A stretch of 64,000 nt of DNA from Anaerohalosphaera lusitana (GTDB taxonomy: Bacteria > Planctomycetota > Phycisphaerae > Sedimentisphaerales > Anaerohalosphaeraceae). The stretch spans positions 1 to 64,000 of the forward strand of contig NZ_CP019791.1 in NCBI RefSeq assembly GCF_002007645.1, read 5' to 3'. The notes under the pieces were generated by a model. That model worked only from the letters and a program-made list of their open reading frames with translations. It had not been told where the DNA came from and did not search any database. Every line of letters starts with the position of its first letter. Positions within the stretch are counted from its first letter, which is position 1. The translations under genes were made by a program, and so were the position numbers. Positions 9,247-19,216 of the stretch are shown here, piece after piece.

Positions 9247-9668
9247 CCGTCTATTTCCAAATCTTCATTCAGGTAGCAGGATCAACAAGAATAATCTAGT
9301 AATTGCTAACTGTCTTGTTAAAACCACCACATAACCTAACTAAACTGTTGAACTGAACGGCCGATATTTGTAATATTACATTAGCGGGTAAGATCTGCAA
9401 TGTGCCCTGGATGTTCCCTTCCATCGGTTGGCCATAGTCCAGGGATGATCGGCATTGCAGGGTCCGCTTTTTTTGTGCGCATTCATCGAATAGCATCACC
9501 CCTATTTTCACCAAATCCTTCAGTCTTACTCCTAGTATACAGACTACCCCCAACGAAAAAAGCTTTTTATAAAATATTGCCCAATCTGACTCCGTTAAAC
9601 TTTCTTGTCATCTTGCATTCCGCATCAGCCCTTGCCAACACGCCCCCAATAAGTTATCATTCCCGGTT
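9247..9668. other. Intergenic region, 422 bases
   Basis: It lies between the divergent small membrane protein and psd. Apart from the two-part inverted repeat at 9395-9460 I see no gene or known site; two overlapping open frames (one per strand) have no recognisable protein features. Confidence 0.4.
9395..9474 (+). other. Two-part inverted repeat followed by a T run
   Basis: CTGCAATG (9395-9402) pairs with CATTGCAG (9453-9460), and inside it CCCTGGA (9405-9411) pairs with TCCAGGG (9438-9444), giving a long hairpin with an asymmetric internal loop. Seven T residues follow at 9468-9474. It may be a structured RNA leader, a distal terminator, or a remnant of a small mobile repeat. Confidence 0.4.
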
Positions 9669-10352
9669 ATGAAGATACCACTAACAAAATACGGAATGCC
9701 CCAGGTTGCGGTTTTTCCTGGGCTTGTTGTCGCTGCGATGCTCACCATCGCGATCGGCGGACACTACGACGTCATTCGGCCCGGCTGGGTCCGGGGCAGC
9801 GAGATCGTGCTCGCCGCCGTGCTGGTCTGGGTGCTGGCGTTCTTCCGCGACCCCGAGCGCAACGTCCCCGCCGACGAGTCCCTGCTGCTCTCCCCCGCGG
9901 ACGGCCGAATATCCGACATAACCGAAGTCGACGAGCCCGCCCTGGGCGGCACAGCCATACGCATCGGCATATTCCTCAACATCTTCAACGTGCACATCAA
10001 CCGCGCACCATGCTCCGTCCGCATCGGCAAGATCACATACAAAGAAGGCGAGTTCAAGAACGCCTGCGACCCCGAGTCCGCCCGCGTCAACGAATCGAAC
10101 GCCCTCGAAATGCAGCGCACAGCCCAGCCCGCGGACAAGCTCATCGTCCGCCAGATATCCGGCGCGATCGCAAGGCGCATCGTCTGCGCCACCGCCGAAG
10201 GCGACGAACTCACGCAGGGCCGGCGGTTCGGCATGATCAAGTTCGGCTCGCGGACCGAGCTCTACCTGCCCGCACGCGAGAACGCATCCGTGCAGGTGCA
10301 GGTCGGCGACAAGGTAAAAGCGGGTCTTACGGTACTGGTGAAATACGAATGA
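9669..10352 (+). CDS. psd: Phosphatidylserine decarboxylase
   Basis: Decarboxylates phosphatidylserine to phosphatidylethanolamine, using a pyruvoyl group made by self-cleavage. The 227-residue protein belongs to the short (PSD-A) type: two N-terminal membrane helices (about 12-58), FRDPERNVP, LLSPADGRI, FLNIFNVHINRAP, and the cleavage site Gly193-Ser194 in KFGSRTEL; Ser194 should become the pyruvoyl of the alpha chain. It overlaps pssA by four bases (ATGA), so the two-step route from CDP-diacylglycerol to phosphatidylethanolamine is encoded together. Confidence 0.95.
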   Translation: MKIPLTKYGMPQVAVFPGLVVAAMLTIAIGGHYDVIRPGWVRGSEIVLAAVLVWVLAFFRDPERNVPADESLLLSPADGRISDITEVDEPALGGTAIRIGIFLNIFNVHINRAPCSVRIGKITYKEGEFKNACDPESARVNESNALEMQRTAQPADKLIVRQISGAIARRIVCATAEGDELTQGRRFGMIKFGSRTELYLPARENASVQVQVGDKVKAGLTVLVKYE

Positions 10353-11275
10353 CGCCCAAACAAAACAACAACGGCACGAAGGCGAATCTGATGAGGCGGG
10401 TGCACAAGCATCGGCTCAAGACGGTCGCAGTCCTGCCCTCGCTGATCACGCTGCTCAACGGACTGGCCGGCTTCGCGGCGATATGGTTCGCGGGCGACGG
10501 CATGTACATGTTCTCGTTCCACCAGGTCGAGATATCGTATTTCTCTGTCGCAGCCGCCCTGATATTCATCGCGATGGTCGCCGATATGCTCGACGGCCGG
10601 ATCGCGCGGATGAGTCACGCGACCTCCAGCTTCGGCGGACAGCTCGACAGCCTCTGCGACGTCATTTCCTTCGGCCTCGCACCGGCGTACCTGGTGCTCA
10701 AGATGATGGAGTATAAGCTCACCGCACTGGTGAACCCGCCCGCCGAGCTGTCCGGATTCCTCACGCGTTTCATCTGGCTCGCAGCAGCGGTCTACCTGGC
10801 GTGCGCGGCCATCCGCCTGGCGCGGTTCAACGTCGAAAACGAAGAAGACGAGACTTCGCACATGTCGTTCATGGGCCTGCCCACCCCCGCCGCAGCAGGC
10901 GGGCTCGCGTCGATGGTCATGTTCTACGAGGGCCTCGTCACGACCGTCAGCCGCGACTCGATCGTCTTCACGCTCGGCGAAGGATTCATACTCTTCTCCA
11001 TGCCCTTCGCGGCCATGATGTGCGGCCTGCTGATGATCAGCAGAATACGCTACCCGCACGTGGTGAACCAGCTCATCCGCGGCAGACAGCCCATGACGCA
11101 CCTGCTCTATTCACTCGTATTGCTCGGCCTGATTCTCTGGTCACTCACAAACGCCCTGCTGATCGTCTTCTGGCTGTTCATCTTCAGCGGACTGTTCAAA
11201 TGGGCACACCACCTCGCCCTGCGAACCAGACACAAACACACAAATACCGAACCCGCAAACACCCACGCGAAGTAA
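10349..11275 (+). CDS. pssA: CDP-diacylglycerol-serine O-phosphatidyltransferase
   Basis: Makes phosphatidylserine from CDP-diacylglycerol and serine at the membrane. With the ATG at 10349, overlapping the psd stop, the product is 308 residues. The CDP-alcohol phosphotransferase motif DGX2ARX8GX3DX3D is perfect (DGRIAR...G...D...D around residues 80-102). Multiple hydrophobic helices follow, and the C-terminus is basic. A longer in-frame reading begins inside psd but is out of register with any conserved sequence, so the short start is chosen. The gene is convergent with the lipoprotein gene 46 bases away. Confidence 0.94.
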   Translation: MTPKQNNNGTKANLMRRVHKHRLKTVAVLPSLITLLNGLAGFAAIWFAGDGMYMFSFHQVEISYFSVAAALIFIAMVADMLDGRIARMSHATSSFGGQLDSLCDVISFGLAPAYLVLKMMEYKLTALVNPPAELSGFLTRFIWLAAAVYLACAAIRLARFNVENEEDETSHMSFMGLPTPAAAGGLASMVMFYEGLVTTVSRDSIVFTLGEGFILFSMPFAAMMCGLLMISRIRYPHVVNQLIRGRQPMTHLLYSLVLLGLILWSLTNALLIVFWLFIFSGLFKWAHHLALRTRHKHTNTEPANTHAK

Positions 11276-11321
11276 ATTTCATTGCGGAGTATAGTGTAAC
11301 GAAAGCAATCTAATATTCGCT

Positions 11322-11771
11322 TCAGTTACCGCACTCCACAGGCTTAAAATACATCTTGAAATCCACATCACCCGTGCTTGGGATGCACAGATACTTGCCC
11401 GATCTGGTCAGCCTGGCAGTCTCCGGACTCTCTACAACAATGGTGTTCGCATCAGGCCGCTTGATGACCTCATAGTCGCGGGTCTTATCACCTTCTGCTG
11501 TGAAGAAGGTGATCTCATCAGCGGTAAAGCGGATCCGAACGTCTTCCAGTTGGCTCATCAGCTTGCCCACAAGCTCCGCACCCAACTCCTCTGCGACGTC
11601 GTCCGGCACCCCCGCCGCTTTGATATTTGCCGGCAAATTCGCCTTCGTCGCCTGTCCGTCATAAACCCATTCACCGATCAGCCAGTCATCGCTCTCCTTG
11701 GAACAGCCCCCCAAAACGCTCAACCCCGCCAGAACCACACCAGCAACGCACCTTTGCAAATTTCTGCCCAT
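11322..11771 (-). CDS. Putative lipoprotein, paralogue A
   Basis: A 149-residue exported protein with a type II signal peptide: MGRNLQRCVAGVVLAGLSV then LGGC with Cys23 as the lipidation site. The ATG at 11771 has AAAGGGG nearby; a TTG five codons earlier is less likely. The mature part begins SKESDDWLIGEW and ends in an unusual conserved tail containing SGKYLCIPSTGDVDFKMYF. I do not recognise the family; the WxxGEW beginning and short beta-rich body resemble small lipocalin-like or stress lipoproteins in style only. The next gene downstream in the tandem is a close paralogue. Confidence 0.8.
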   Translation of the reverse strand: MGRNLQRCVAGVVLAGLSVLGGCSKESDDWLIGEWVYDGQATKANLPANIKAAGVPDDVAEELGAELVGKLMSQLEDVRIRFTADEITFFTAEGDKTRDYEVIKRPDANTIVVESPETARLTRSGKYLCIPSTGDVDFKMYFKPVECGN

Positions 11772-11853
11772 TCTTACCCCTTTCAATATTCACTCATCGC
11801 CATCTGCAAAAAAACAGACTTGAATGAACAACCGCCCCCCGCCACTATCACCT

Positions 11854-12300
11854 TCACTCCACAGGCTTGAAGTACATCTTGAAATCGACATCGCCCGCGC
11901 TTGGAATACACAGATACTTGCCGGACCTGATGAACGTCGCAGGCTCTTCGCTCTCGATCTTTATCGTATTGGCATCAGGCCTGGATGCGATCTTGTAATC
12001 GTGAGTCTCTGTGCCTTTGGCCGAAATGAAGGAAACCTCATCAGCGGTAAAATGCAGTTCAACGCCCTCCATCTGACTCATAAGCTGCTCCACAAGCTGG
12101 GCGCCCAACTGCTCTGCCATAATGTCCGGAACCCCCTCGGCCTTGATATTGGTCGGCAGATTCGACTTCGTCGCCTGCGCATCGTACGCCCATTCACCGA
12201 TCAGCCAGTTATCACTCTCCTTGGAACAGCCAGCCAAAACACTCAATCCCGCCAGGGCCGTACACATAACGCAAGTTAGTAATGATCTGCTCATCTCCAT
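11854..12300 (-). CDS. Putative lipoprotein, paralogue B
   Basis: A second copy of the preceding lipoprotein, 148 residues (or 146 from the ATG at 12294, which is better spaced from AAAGGG). The lipobox is LAGC with Cys25. More than half of the residues match the neighbour across the mature part (SKESDNWLIGEW, NLPTNIKAEGVPD, SGKYLCIPSAGDVDFKMYFKPVE), so the pair arose by tandem duplication. The function is unknown; both would sit on a membrane facing the periplasm. Confidence 0.8.
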   Translation of the reverse strand: MEMSRSLLTCVMCTALAGLSVLAGCSKESDNWLIGEWAYDAQATKSNLPTNIKAEGVPDIMAEQLGAQLVEQLMSQMEGVELHFTADEVSFISAKGTETHDYKIASRPDANTIKIESEEPATFIRSGKYLCIPSAGDVDFKMYFKPVE

Positions 12301-12448
12301 CCCTTTCTGTACATTGGTTGTTGTGATATTTATAGTACAGACCCGGACGGATATGGAATGTTACGGGAAAAATAAATTTTCTTCGTTTTTTTTACAAGAA
12401 GCTGTTTATATGACCGCACCGCTGAATTGACCCCCGCAGCAGATCATA

Positions 12449-13708
12449 TCATTTCGATTCCTTTAAGGATGCCTGTTTCTCCTCGTTTAGCAGCAGATCG
12501 ACTACGCAATCCGAAAATCCGTTTGCCCAGGCCCATCGCTTATTCTCCGGCATCGACTCGGGAAACCACTCGAACCACACACAAAAGGCTGCTGCCCGCT
12601 TTTCGTCAAAAACATACAACCCCCAGCCCAGCATATTGTATTGCGGCCTGGGCGGCCTTTTCCAGATTATGCTCCCTCCTTTGCCCACGCTCTCGCATCC
12701 TGCAGGAGTGCCCCGCGGAGCAAAACGCTTTGGATTGCGCATCAGCGAAGCAAGCACCTTCTCGCTGACAGCTTTGTTGAAAAGTTTGCCCTCATGCAGG
12801 AGCTTGAAAAACTCGACCACGCTCCTTGCCGTTCCATGCTGGGGCAGGAACTTGTCTTTCGGCAAAACCTTGGCCCCAAACACCCTCTTGTCGAGCTGTT
12901 CTTCAAGCCCTCCCGGTCTCGGCCAGACAGTCATACTCAATCCTTCGATCGACAGCTTTTTCGCAAGCGCGTCGACATTTTCATACCCCACCCGCCTTGC
13001 CAGTGCCGTCGTTGCCTCATTATCGCTGACGCCGATCATCTTGTCGATCGCCTCGGTGATCGTACAGCTTTCCTTTTCACCTCCACGATCTATCTCGACC
13101 GACTCCGACAATTTGAGGCCCCCTGCATCCTGCTGCCGCATTATTTCAAGCAGGACGAACAGCTTCACAATACTTGCCAGGCACGCCGGCTGCTCACTCC
13201 TGTACCCCAGCGTCGCTCCTGTATTGAGATTGATCCCGTAGAACCCTACCTCCGCAGGACAAACCTTAGCCAGCGCCGTCAAATCCCGTGGCGTTTCGAT
13301 CACACTAAGTGCATCCATCGGATCACTCGGCCGCGGGATCTGCAGTTGCTTACCTTCGCGAACCCGGACCTCTTTCTCGACGCCGTCAAGAATGTATGTC
13401 ACGACCAGGTGCTTTGGATGTCCGAAAAAAGGATCGCCCGCGATGTTGTTGGATACGTAAATCGACAGCCGGTTCGAGTCAACTCTGCTCCGCAGCTCAT
13501 CCGTGACATCCAGCCACTTATCCTCCGCTCCGTATTTGGCCGAAACTATCTCCAGCTTCTCAGGCTCAACCGGCTTCGGTGGAGTCGGCAGACCCTTTCC
13601 CTCAGCGATGCTTTCTATCGAATCATTGAAAGTTCTGTATTCGGCCCCGCCGGATACTCCGACACAAACACCAACCGCCATCATAAACAGAATTACCGCT
13701 CTACCCAT
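12449..13708 (-). CDS. Class A beta-lactamase-like serine hydrolase with an N-terminal extra domain
   Basis: From ATG 13708 (AGGAG six bases upstream) the product is 419 residues with a signal peptide ending near VSGGA. Residues about 50-125 form a separate beta-rich domain (KLEIVSAKYGAEDKWLDVTDELR, VTYILDGVEKEVRVREGKQLQIP) that resembles the DUF3395-type domain seen in other planctomycete proteins. From about 145 a penicillin-recognising fold follows: SxxK as S179-IV-K182, SDN at 228-230 and KGG at 343-345 in place of KTG. This is the active-site set of class A beta-lactamases and related hydrolases. The omega-loop glutamate is not evident to me, so lactamase activity is uncertain; it may act on peptidoglycan or peptides. 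Confidence 0.78.
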   Translation of the reverse strand: MGRAVILFMMAVGVCVGVSGGAEYRTFNDSIESIAEGKGLPTPPKPVEPEKLEIVSAKYGAEDKWLDVTDELRSRVDSNRLSIYVSNNIAGDPFFGHPKHLVVTYILDGVEKEVRVREGKQLQIPRPSDPMDALSVIETPRDLTALAKVCPAEVGFYGINLNTGATLGYRSEQPACLASIVKLFVLLEIMRQQDAGGLKLSESVEIDRGGEKESCTITEAIDKMIGVSDNEATTALARRVGYENVDALAKKLSIEGLSMTVWPRPGGLEEQLDKRVFGAKVLPKDKFLPQHGTARSVVEFFKLLHEGKLFNKAVSEKVLASLMRNPKRFAPRGTPAGCESVGKGGSIIWKRPPRPQYNMLGWGLYVFDEKRAAAFCVWFEWFPESMPENKRWAWANGFSDCVVDLLLNEEKQASLKESK

Positions 13709-13895
13709 ACCAGCTCCTCTCACTATACGATATACAAGTTAGAAGCTGTTTCAAAACCGCTTCTAGACAAGCATAAGCGAGAAACGTAACAGAAAAAAGC
13801 AAATAATCCTGAAATGACACCGGTGCCCTTGTCCGGAATACTGGTCTTTCTGGTTTCACCTGATTTCTACAGCTTCTAGCCGCAAAACCGCAGCA

Positions 13896-14957
<1,062 letters not shown>

Positions 14958-14964
14958 TTAATAA

Positions 14965-15450
14965 TTATAGCTTTTTGTCGCGACCGACGCACCTGACCGT
15001 GAGCGTCCCGTCGGCAATATCGAGATACATATTTCGCGGCGACGTCCCGCCGATATCTTCCGCATCGATGAACATCCCCAGCTTCCAGAACACCTTCCGT
15101 ATCGCAAGATGGTTCCGCTTGCCGATGTCGAACCCCTTGGGCCCTGTCGACATCGCAGCCCCGCCCGCGATCTTGACGTTCATACGTTTTTTCGACGCCC
15201 CCATCGAGACCATCTTATCCACCAGCAGCTTGATCCCCGTATCCGCGAACATGAACGGCAGGCGTTTCGCCTTCTCCGGATCGAGCTTCGATTCGGGCAA
15301 CTGATAGTGCAGCATCCCGCCGATCTTTGTCGCAGGATCGTAAAGCGAAACCCCCACGCAAGACCCGAGCGAGTATGTAACGATCACCTCGTTCGGATTC
15401 CGCGAAACCGCCGCGTCGGATATATCTACTGTTTTCTTTGTCTTAACCAT
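14965..15450 (-). CDS. cheD: Chemoreceptor glutamine deamidase CheD
   Basis: CheD deamidates specific glutamines of chemoreceptors and, in systems with CheC/CheX, takes part in adaptation. At 161 residues it is of normal size. The catalytic set Thr25, Cys31 (YSLGSCVGV) and His48 (GMLHY) keeps the spacing of the Thermotoga enzyme (Thr21, Cys27, His44). The GGTSPRN segment near 133-139 is also conserved. It lies six bases after cheR. CheX-type proteins are encoded elsewhere in the window (29.7 kb), which may partner the adaptation branch. Confidence 0.95.
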   Translation of the reverse strand: MVKTKKTVDISDAAVSRNPNEVIVTYSLGSCVGVSLYDPATKIGGMLHYQLPESKLDPEKAKRLPFMFADTGIKLLVDKMVSMGASKKRMNVKIAGGAAMSTGPKGFDIGKRNHLAIRKVFWKLGMFIDAEDIGGTSPRNMYLDIADGTLTVRCVGRDKKL

Positions 15451-15456
15451 AGCGTG

Positions 15457-16311
15457 CTACACCTTGGCATAAATTGTCGGTTGAACATAACGGAAGCGGT
15501 GCTTGATCCCGGTCAGCGATTCCGAATGCCCCGTAAAGAGCACCCCGCCGGGCTGTAGAATATCGTAATACCGGTTCACCAGCCGCTCCTGTGTCGGCTT
15601 ATCAAAATATATCATAACGTTCCGACAGAATATAAAATCCAGCGGCACCTTGATCGGCCACTCCTGCATCAGATTGAGCTGCCCGAAATAGATGCACTCG
15701 CGAAGAATCTTCGCAACACGAAACATCTTCTCGCCGTCGCTTTTCTCACGAATCAGATAGCGATGCTTCAACTCCGCCGGCACCGGCGCTACCCGCTTTT
15801 CCGGATATATCCCAGTACGTGCCCGATCCAGCACCGTCGTCGATATGTCGGTCGCCAGGATCTTCACCTGAAACTCCGGCGCATTCTTCAGCTCACTCAA
15901 AAGCGTGATCGCCAGCGAATACGGCTCCTCGCCCGACGAACACCCCGCACTCCATGCACGCACCACCTTATCACCGGAAGCACGTTTTTTCGTGATCAGC
16001 GACGGCAGGAACTCATCACACAGAAAATCAAAATGCTTCTGCTCGCGAAAGAAGCTCGTCAGGTTCGTCGAGATCGCATCCACCAGCAGAGAAAACTCCT
16101 TGCCGCTGTGATCGCGAAGTGCATACGACAGATAATCGCTGATCGACCTGCGTTTCGTCACCCGCATCCGCTTCGCAAGCCTCGCCCGCACAAGCTCCTT
16201 CTTACCGTCATGCAGGTTGATCCCGCAATGCTCATAAATAACTCGGCTGACCTGACGAAAATCATCGTCGGTCAAATTCGCATCCGAAGAATATGTCGTA
16301 CAACCCACCAT
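15457..16311 (-). CDS. cheR: Chemotaxis protein methyltransferase CheR
   Basis: CheR methylates glutamates of chemoreceptors using S-adenosylmethionine. The 284-residue product shows the N-terminal helical domain (LTDDDFRQVSRVIYEHCGINL), TNLTSFFREQKHFDFL, the SAM-binding WSAGCSSGEEPYSLA, and the later LDFIFCRNVMIYFDKP and GGVLFTGHSESL motifs. All the expected motifs are present. It is the second gene of the operon, between cheA and cheD, and no pentapeptide-tether domain is fused to it. Confidence 0.96.
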   Translation of the reverse strand: MVGCTTYSSDANLTDDDFRQVSRVIYEHCGINLHDGKKELVRARLAKRMRVTKRRSISDYLSYALRDHSGKEFSLLVDAISTNLTSFFREQKHFDFLCDEFLPSLITKKRASGDKVVRAWSAGCSSGEEPYSLAITLLSELKNAPEFQVKILATDISTTVLDRARTGIYPEKRVAPVPAELKHRYLIREKSDGEKMFRVAKILRECIYFGQLNLMQEWPIKVPLDFIFCRNVMIYFDKPTQERLVNRYYDILQPGGVLFTGHSESLTGIKHRFRYVQPTIYAKV

Positions 16312-16358
16312 CTGCCTTCCCTGCCAAATCTATGTTTTCATATTATCCTTATTAACTA

Positions 16359-18623
16359 TCAGTTCGCAGCCAGCTCTATCAACCCAGGCACATCGAGTAT
16401 CAGACTCACCTTTCCGTTGCCCATGATCGCGGCCCCGGAAATACCCCGCAGGTCGCCGAACGACTCACCGAGGCTCTTGATCACGATCTGCTGCTGATCG
16501 AGCAGTTCGTCTACAACCAGCCCGCCCTTTCGTCCGTCCTCTTCGACGACAACCAGTGCCGAATCCGTCAGCTCCGTCGTATCCGGCTCCACGTCGAACA
16601 GATCATACAGACGAACAACCGGCACAAGCTCGCCCTGCACAGTCGCCATCTCGCCGCGTCCGTAAACCGTCGAAAGCTGCTCTGTCGTCGGCCTGATGCA
16701 GCGTTCGATCGCAAGTATCGGCAGTATATATATCTGTTCGCCGATGCGTACGACCTGGCCGTCAATGATCGCCAGCGTCAGCGGCAGGCGGATCGTAAAC
16801 TTCGTACCAACGCCCTTCTTCGATGATATATCGACCTTGCCTCGCAGCGATTCGATATTCTTTTTCACCACGTCCATGCCGACGCCCCGCCCCGACACCT
16901 CCGTGATCTTGTCCGCAGTACTCAGCCCCGCGTGGAAGATCAGCTTGTGTATCTCGTGGTCGGCCAGATCCTGGCTCGCCGATATAACGCCGTTCGCGAT
17001 AGCCTTATTGCGTATCTTGTCCGCATCGAGTCCGCGTCCGTCATCTTCGATCTCGATAACGATATTGCCCGACTGATGGAACGCACGCAGTTCGAGCTTA
17101 CCCACCGGATCCTTGCCCGCCTTACGCCTATCCTCCTCCGGCTCGATACCGTGGTCCATCGAATTGCGAACCATATGCACGAGCGGATCCGCGATCAGAT
17201 CGACGACATTTCGGTCCAGCTCCGTATCCTCACCTTCCGTAACGAAATTGATCTTCTTGCCGCTCTTACGTGAAAGGTCGCGTACCAGCCGTGCCATCTT
17301 GCCGAACACACCCTGGATCGGAACCATACGCATGAGCATCGCAAGCTCCTGCAGTTCACGCACGATCTTACCCTGCTGATTGATCTTCGCTGAAAGTGCT
17401 ATATCGCTTTCGCAATGCGTTTCCGCGTGCTGCGTTATCATCGACTGCGCGATCACCAGTTCGCCGGCCATATTGACAAGCTTGTCCAGCCGACCGGTAC
17501 CGACCTTGATCTTCTCCTCGGTCTGTGTCTTAACTGTCTTGGCAGGCTGTGATTTGCCAGTACTTCCGGCAGACTTTTCAGCCGTTTCCGTTTTGGCTTT
17601 GTCCTCGCCCTTGGGCTTATCATCCGCTTTCGGTGCATCTGCCGCCGGGGTCTTTTCCGTATCAGGCTGCGGAGCCGTTTCAGCTTTTTCCGCTGTGGGC
17701 TCTGGTTTTTCAACTTTCGGTTTTGATTCCGATTTATCCCCCGCTTTACCGCCGTCTGGCTTCTGGCATGCCTCGATACGCTTAAGCAGCTCAGCAAGGC
17801 CAGCCTGTGAACCTATCGGGGTTCCGTTCTCCACACCCGCCTTCAGATCGCTGATCTGGTTCTTGAGCATATCGATCGCTTCGAAAACCACATCCATCTT
17901 TTCGTCAACCAGGACAAGCTCACCCTTGCGCCCCATGTCGAGCAGATTTTCCGATGTGTGAGCAAGCGAACCAATATCCTGCAAATTGAGAAACCCAGCC
18001 ATACCTTTGACAGTGTGGAAGCTGCGGAAGATCGTATTTATCGAATCGGCATCCGTCGGATTACTTTCCAGCTCAAGTAAACCCGCCTCTGCGGACTCAA
18101 TATGCTCCTGGGCCTCGGTAATGAAGTCCAGTATCAGCGGCGCGTCCTCTTCAGGTATCGTAAGACCCGCCGGCTCACCCTCAGATGCTGGTTCCGCATC
18201 AGCCTTGCTCTCTTCGCCGGCCTCGGTCTCTTCCGCAGCAGATACCTCCTCGATGTCCGCCTGAAGGTCGCCCAGGTCGAACTCGGGAAAACTGATATCC
18301 CCAAGCGCATCCAGCTTATCCGCAAGCGTGTTCTCAACGATCGCCTGCAGCGACACTACAGTATCCGCGATCACTTTGATGGTTTCATCGTCCGCGTCCT
18401 CGCCGTCAGCGATATACTTAGCATATTTTGCTGCCGAACTCGCCGCCGACGCTGCCTGCGACTGCAACTGTTCGGGCAGATCGGCAAGCTCGCTGATCTG
18501 TTGGGATATCTGATCGAATACGTCCAGCAGCCCCGCCAGATCCGACGGGTCGTCCACGCTAACCATATTAATGGTGGATGCTGCCTGATGCACAAGATTT
18601 ACTAGTTTGCTGTTTTCTGTCAT
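16359..18623 (-). CDS. cheA: Chemotaxis histidine kinase CheA
   Basis: CheA autophosphorylates and passes phosphate to CheY and CheB in the receptor array. The 754-residue protein carries an unusual N-terminal segment of about 150 residues (helical, then acidic) before the Hpt domain with the phospho-accepting His203 in SFHTVKG. A long Ala/Pro/Lys/Glu linker (about 285-370) follows, then dimerisation, the ATPase domain (HMVRNSMDHGIE N-box, GRGLD, GRGVGMDVVK) and a C-terminal CheW-like domain. A separate P2 CheY-binding domain is not obvious; the linker may replace it. It is the first gene of the che operon; no cheW or receptor gene is in the window. Confidence 0.96.
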   Translation of the reverse strand: MTENSKLVNLVHQAASTINMVSVDDPSDLAGLLDVFDQISQQISELADLPEQLQSQAASAASSAAKYAKYIADGEDADDETIKVIADTVVSLQAIVENTLADKLDALGDISFPEFDLGDLQADIEEVSAAEETEAGEESKADAEPASEGEPAGLTIPEEDAPLILDFITEAQEHIESAEAGLLELESNPTDADSINTIFRSFHTVKGMAGFLNLQDIGSLAHTSENLLDMGRKGELVLVDEKMDVVFEAIDMLKNQISDLKAGVENGTPIGSQAGLAELLKRIEACQKPDGGKAGDKSESKPKVEKPEPTAEKAETAPQPDTEKTPAADAPKADDKPKGEDKAKTETAEKSAGSTGKSQPAKTVKTQTEEKIKVGTGRLDKLVNMAGELVIAQSMITQHAETHCESDIALSAKINQQGKIVRELQELAMLMRMVPIQGVFGKMARLVRDLSRKSGKKINFVTEGEDTELDRNVVDLIADPLVHMVRNSMDHGIEPEEDRRKAGKDPVGKLELRAFHQSGNIVIEIEDDGRGLDADKIRNKAIANGVISASQDLADHEIHKLIFHAGLSTADKITEVSGRGVGMDVVKKNIESLRGKVDISSKKGVGTKFTIRLPLTLAIIDGQVVRIGEQIYILPILAIERCIRPTTEQLSTVYGRGEMATVQGELVPVVRLYDLFDVEPDTTELTDSALVVVEEDGRKGGLVVDELLDQQQIVIKSLGESFGDLRGISGAAIMGNGKVSLILDVPGLIELAAN

Positions 18624-19125
18624 TTTAACACCTGCATTAAGAGATCGAGCACTGGTTCGTTAACGCTCATGTGAACTATCGGCCAACCCGCAGAGCCGAT
18701 TTAGCTGCAAACAGGGAAATTGCGGATATAAGCTGCTGGACAGCGGCCTCCGGTCTGAAAAATCAACGAGATGACAAAAACCGCACTTATGGGGTTCAAA
18801 AGCGGGCTTCTTACCGTCATGATGGTGTGTAAACCTACAACTCATCAATAGTAATAATCACCTAAAACAGCACAGACCGACTCTTCGATTTTGAAGACAC
18901 ATTTTGACCGCTGAAAGGCCCTTTTTATGGGACATGATATGTTTATCCGACATACCGCCTCAATCGTGAACAGCGGGAAACTGCTGACGTATCTGGAATT
19001 GAAATGATTTGCCCGGACGAATTGTGCAAAAATGCGGCTTTTATTGCTCCGCTGATAAACAGATTCAACGTTTTTTTGACAAATGCCGATTGATATTACA
19101 GGACCTTTACGCAAATTAATGCCGA
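18624..19125. other. Divergent intergenic region between cheA and cysC
   Basis: About 500 bases with no supported gene; two small minus-strand frames (18660-18848, 18845-19132) lack recognisable features. Its right end carries two copies of AATGCCGATTGA (19082-19093 and 19119-19130), the second merging into the -35 of the cysC promoter, so they could form an operator. I could not find a clear promoter for cheA. Confidence 0.4.
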
Positions 19126-19154
19126 TTGACACGGTCTGATAGTTTCTTTATACT
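19126..19154 (+). promoter_or_regulatory. Strong sigma-70 promoter of the cysC-cysD-cysN operon
   Basis: TTGACA (19126-19131), a 17-base spacer, and TATACT (19149-19154) make an almost ideal vegetative promoter 62 bases before the cysC start. A direct repeat of AATGCCGATTGA overlaps the -35 and lies 37 bases upstream, a plausible operator. Confidence 0.8.
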
Positions 19155-19216
19155 CTCTGGCTAAACCAAGGCCGACCGGGCCAACTTCTTAAGCATATCC
19201 GGAGTTATCGGAACAA

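Noticed and set aside
9296-9672. Open frames on both strands before psd
   Set aside because: They overlap a nested inverted repeat and each other, with no recognisable protein features; the plus-strand one overlaps the psd start.
10010-10348. Longer pssA start giving 421 residues
   Set aside because: The extension lies fully inside psd in another frame and is Arg-rich; the ATGA overlap start at 10349 fits the family.
12641-13789. 382-residue plus-strand frame opposite the serine hydrolase
   Set aside because: The minus-strand protein has a signal peptide and active-site motifs; the opposite frame is low in hydrophobic core and rich in Arg/His/Gln, a shadow.
18660-19132. Two small minus-strand frames between cheA and cysC
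   Set aside because: No family features or good ribosome binding site; the right one covers the cysC promoter.
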